Made by a program: the position numbers and the translations under genes
Notes under the pieces: model-generated
Database searches by the model: none
What the model saw: the letters and a program-made list of their open reading frames with translations, nothing else
Told to the model about the DNA's origin: nothing
Shown: piece by piece, positions 62,130 through 64,000 of the stretch
How positions within the stretch are numbered: position 1 is the first letter of the stretch
How the letters are laid out: every line of letters starts with the position of its first letter
Assembly: GCA_013112575.1 (NCBI GenBank)
Contig: JABFGG010000001.1
Location: 372,001-436,000, forward strand
From: Chloroflexota bacterium
GTDB lineage: Bacteria; Chloroflexota; Anaerolineae; Anaerolineales; UBA11579
DNA: 64,000 nt
Reading direction: 5' to 3'

Positions 62130-64000
62130 TTATTTTACTAGTTTTTGATAATGGCTAGTGCGATCATGGAATTCTTGTTGCCACAGTTCTAATGAGAGCA
62201 AACCCCATAACTCGCGGCCGTATTTACTTTCACCTTCGAGTTGTTGCAGCAAATTACTGTAGTCGAACATATCACGTGATTTTGCCTTATTGCTTGAGAA
62301 CACATCGACCAAGAACTCGCGGGCGGGCCCTTGTGCCCATTCGGAAATCGGAGTGGGAAATCCCATCTTGTCTTGGCGGTTAGCAATTGTAGGGGGGATA
62401 ACTTGTCTATGCGCTTCCTTCAGGACCCGTTTCATCTCCCCGTTCATAAATTTAACATTGGATGGTATCGTAGCCGCAAATTCCACAAGAGGATGATCCA
62501 AAAGCGGAACTCTCGATTCGAGGCCATGAGCCATGCTCATGCGATCCTCGACTTGAAGCAGAGCTGGCAACAAACTTTTGAAATCAAAATGCGTCATTTT
62601 GTCAAAGTAGGATTCCTTGCCAACATTGTTCCCATTAAATATCGACTTGAAGCTTTCAAATGGTGAATAGTCCAATTGATCTTGCCACTTAATATTGCTT
62701 GCAAGAGTAGGGCCTCGATTAATGATCCTGAAATACCTTTCTTCCATATCTCCAAATAGACCATCTTCCCAGAAATATTGCATTAGGGGTTTATAGTTTC
62801 TTAGCGCTCCCAAGTTAGGGAGAATGGACTCGTAGGTAACAATGAAATTGCCGTTTTGGATTGTTCCATCTATGGCAGCTTTTATCACCTGCTCAAAATA
62901 TGCAATCAGGTAACGCGCATACCCGCCAAATATCTCATCACCACCCTGCCCTCCCAGTACAACCTTCCGGTGTTCTGATGCCGCCTTCGATACCATAAAT
63001 TGGGGAAAGGCACCTGGGCCCGCTACGGGGTAATCCAGATGATAAATGGTTTTACGTATGTTGTTGAGGAAATCATCTGCTGTAATATCAATCTCGATCA
63101 ATTCCGTGTTCACATTATTAGCTAGTTCCCTTGCGTAGTAGCTCTCGTCATAATCTCGACCCATTTGGAACTTTCCCGTGAAGGATAAAAACGGGTCTTT
63201 CGAATAGCTACTTGCCAAGGACGTAACAATGCTTGAGTCAAGTCCACCACTCAAATAACTTCCTACTGGTACATCACTCCGCAAGTGGTATTTAACTGAT
63301 TCCGAAACCAATGCGCGGAGGCGCTCCGTAAAGAATTTATCCGTGTGCTCAAAGTCTAAATCGTAATAGACTTCCCAGTACCTTTGAACATTAACCACCC
63401 CATTTTTCACGGTCAGTGTGTGTCCAGGTTGAAGTTCGTGGATATTCTTGAACAGGGTTTTGCCGTGAAGACAGAATTGGAATGTCAAATAATCAAGCAA
63501 TCCTTCCGGATCAGTTTCAATTGTAGGGAGAAATGGAAGAAGGGCCTTCGCTTCAGATGCAAAATAAAACACACCGTCCACGATCGTGTAGTAAAAAGGT
63601 TTAATCCCAAAACGGTCGCGTGCACAAAATAATGTCCTCTTCTTTTCATCCCATAAGGCAAATGCAAACATCCCACGAAAGCGGTTCACGCACTCAGAGT
63701 CCCATTTTTCGTAGGCATGCAGAATTACCTCTGTATCAGAACTTGTAATAAAGTTCTCTCGACCTAACTCTCTGGCTAACTCAAGGTAATTGTATATTTC
63801 ACCGTTGTAAGTGATCCAGTTTTTTTGCGGATCACACATAGGCTGATCCCCCGTCTCTAAGTCAATAATGCTCAGTCGCCTGTGAGCGAAACCAATATGA
63901 CCCTGCTCGTGAAGCCAGGAAGCGTAACCATCTGGTCCACGGTGGGCCTGAATCTGGTTCATGGCCACTAGAGTATGTTGCAGTTGGGGAAGTTTTTCCT
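62130..64000 (-). CDS. asnB: Asparagine synthase-like amidotransferase (partial, runs past window edge)
   Basis: The reading frame stays open to the window edge. A GTG at 63968 would give 612 residues, but the expected N-terminal MCGI is missing and the frame continues upstream (KLPQLQHTLVAMNQIQAHRG), so the gene starts beyond 64000. It contains HRGPDGYASW, YNGEIYNYLELAREL and the PP-loop SGGLDSSIV, and ends with LLSLELWQQEF. It is a paralogue of the gene at 54778 and belongs to the glycan operon. Possible substrates are uronic acids or asparagine. Confidence 0.9.
   Translation of the reverse strand, partial: EKLPQLQHTLVAMNQIQAHRGPDGYASWLHEQGHIGFAHRRLSIIDLETGDQPMCDPQKNWITYNGEIYNYLELARELGRENFITSSDTEVILHAYEKWDSECVNRFRGMFAFALWDEKKRTLFCARDRFGIKPFYYTIVDGVFYFASEAKALLPFLPTIETDPEGLLDYLTFQFCLHGKTLFKNIHELQPGHTLTVKNGVVNVQRYWEVYYDLDFEHTDKFFTERLRALVSESVKYHLRSDVPVGSYLSGGLDSSIVTSLASSYSKDPFLSFTGKFQMGRDYDESYYARELANNVNTELIEIDITADDFLNNIRKTIYHLDYPVAGPGAFPQFMVSKAASEHRKVVLGGQGGDEIFGGYARYLIAYFEQVIKAAIDGTIQNGNFIVTYESILPNLGALRNYKPLMQYFWEDGLFGDMEERYFRIINRGPTLASNIKWQDQLDYSPFESFKSIFNGNNVGKESYFDKMTHFDFKSLLPALLQVEDRMSMAHGLESRVPLLDHPLVEFAATIPSNVKFMNGEMKRVLKEAHRQVIPPTIANRQDKMGFPTPISEWAQGPAREFLVDVFSSNKAKSRDMFDYSNLLQQLEGESKYGRELWGLLSLELWQQEFHDRTSHYQKLVK

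Overview
The window looks like a piece of a free-living bacterial chromosome, most likely Chloroflexota (Anaerolineae-like). This is inferred from gene style: Thr/Pro-rich secreted linkers, HTH-STAND ATPases, a split acyl-CoA carboxylase beside MaoC and CitE-like genes, and many glycan genes. No rRNA or marker gene is present to fix the taxon. One tRNA (Gln, UUG) is present. No CRISPR array and no phage structural genes were seen.

Layout. (1) 93-3413: plus-strand operon of biotin carboxylase, biotin carrier, MaoC hydratase and CitE-like lyase, closed by a perfect palindromic terminator shared with a convergent DUF4349 lipoprotein. (2) 4519-8330: minus-strand operon glmU, CNNM/CorC-like membrane protein, cdd, metallophosphoesterase, with tRNA-Gln upstream. 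(3) 8851-14328: pentapeptide-repeat protein, RtcB ligase, a response regulator and the ATPase pair of an oligopeptide ABC transporter. (4) 14438-34919: long surface-glycan region with glycosyltransferases, methyltransferases, sulfotransferase-like enzymes, acetyltransferase, deacetylase and ABC exporter. It ends in a neuA/neuC/neuB-like nonulosonic acid set led by a winged-helix regulator. (5) 35228-37761: Phd antitoxin with a RelE toxin gene broken by a stop codon, an HTH-FHA fusion, a ClbS/DfsB-like protein and a sugar acetyltransferase. (6) 37975-50965: a candidate 13-kb mobile element bounded by a perfect 22-bp inverted repeat. (7) 51288-64000: a second glycan region with decayed genes, a dead IS5-family insertion, two asparagine synthase-like genes, WecB and two nucleotide-sugar epimerases.

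The candidate element is the most interesting part. At its left end is a tightly overlapping four-gene operon: small HTH protein, 675-aa tyrosine recombinase, 230-aa unknown, 379-aa tyrosine recombinase with a C-terminal HTH. Divergent from it is a 614-aa NTPase with an HTH-like N-terminus and an unusual Walker A (GKL instead of GKS/T). Cargo includes a Fic protein, a membrane-anchored NERD nuclease-like protein, a partial methyltransferase-like protein and a secreted FG-GAP protein that is now a pseudogene. The element sits between two glycan genes, so it may have inserted into one polysaccharide locus.

Several genes are visibly decaying (RelE, FG-GAP protein, IS5 transposase, nucleotide-sugar dehydrogenase remnant, membrane protein remnant). 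Many of the stop codons can be explained by TGG or CAA/CAG changing through C-to-T or G-to-A transitions.
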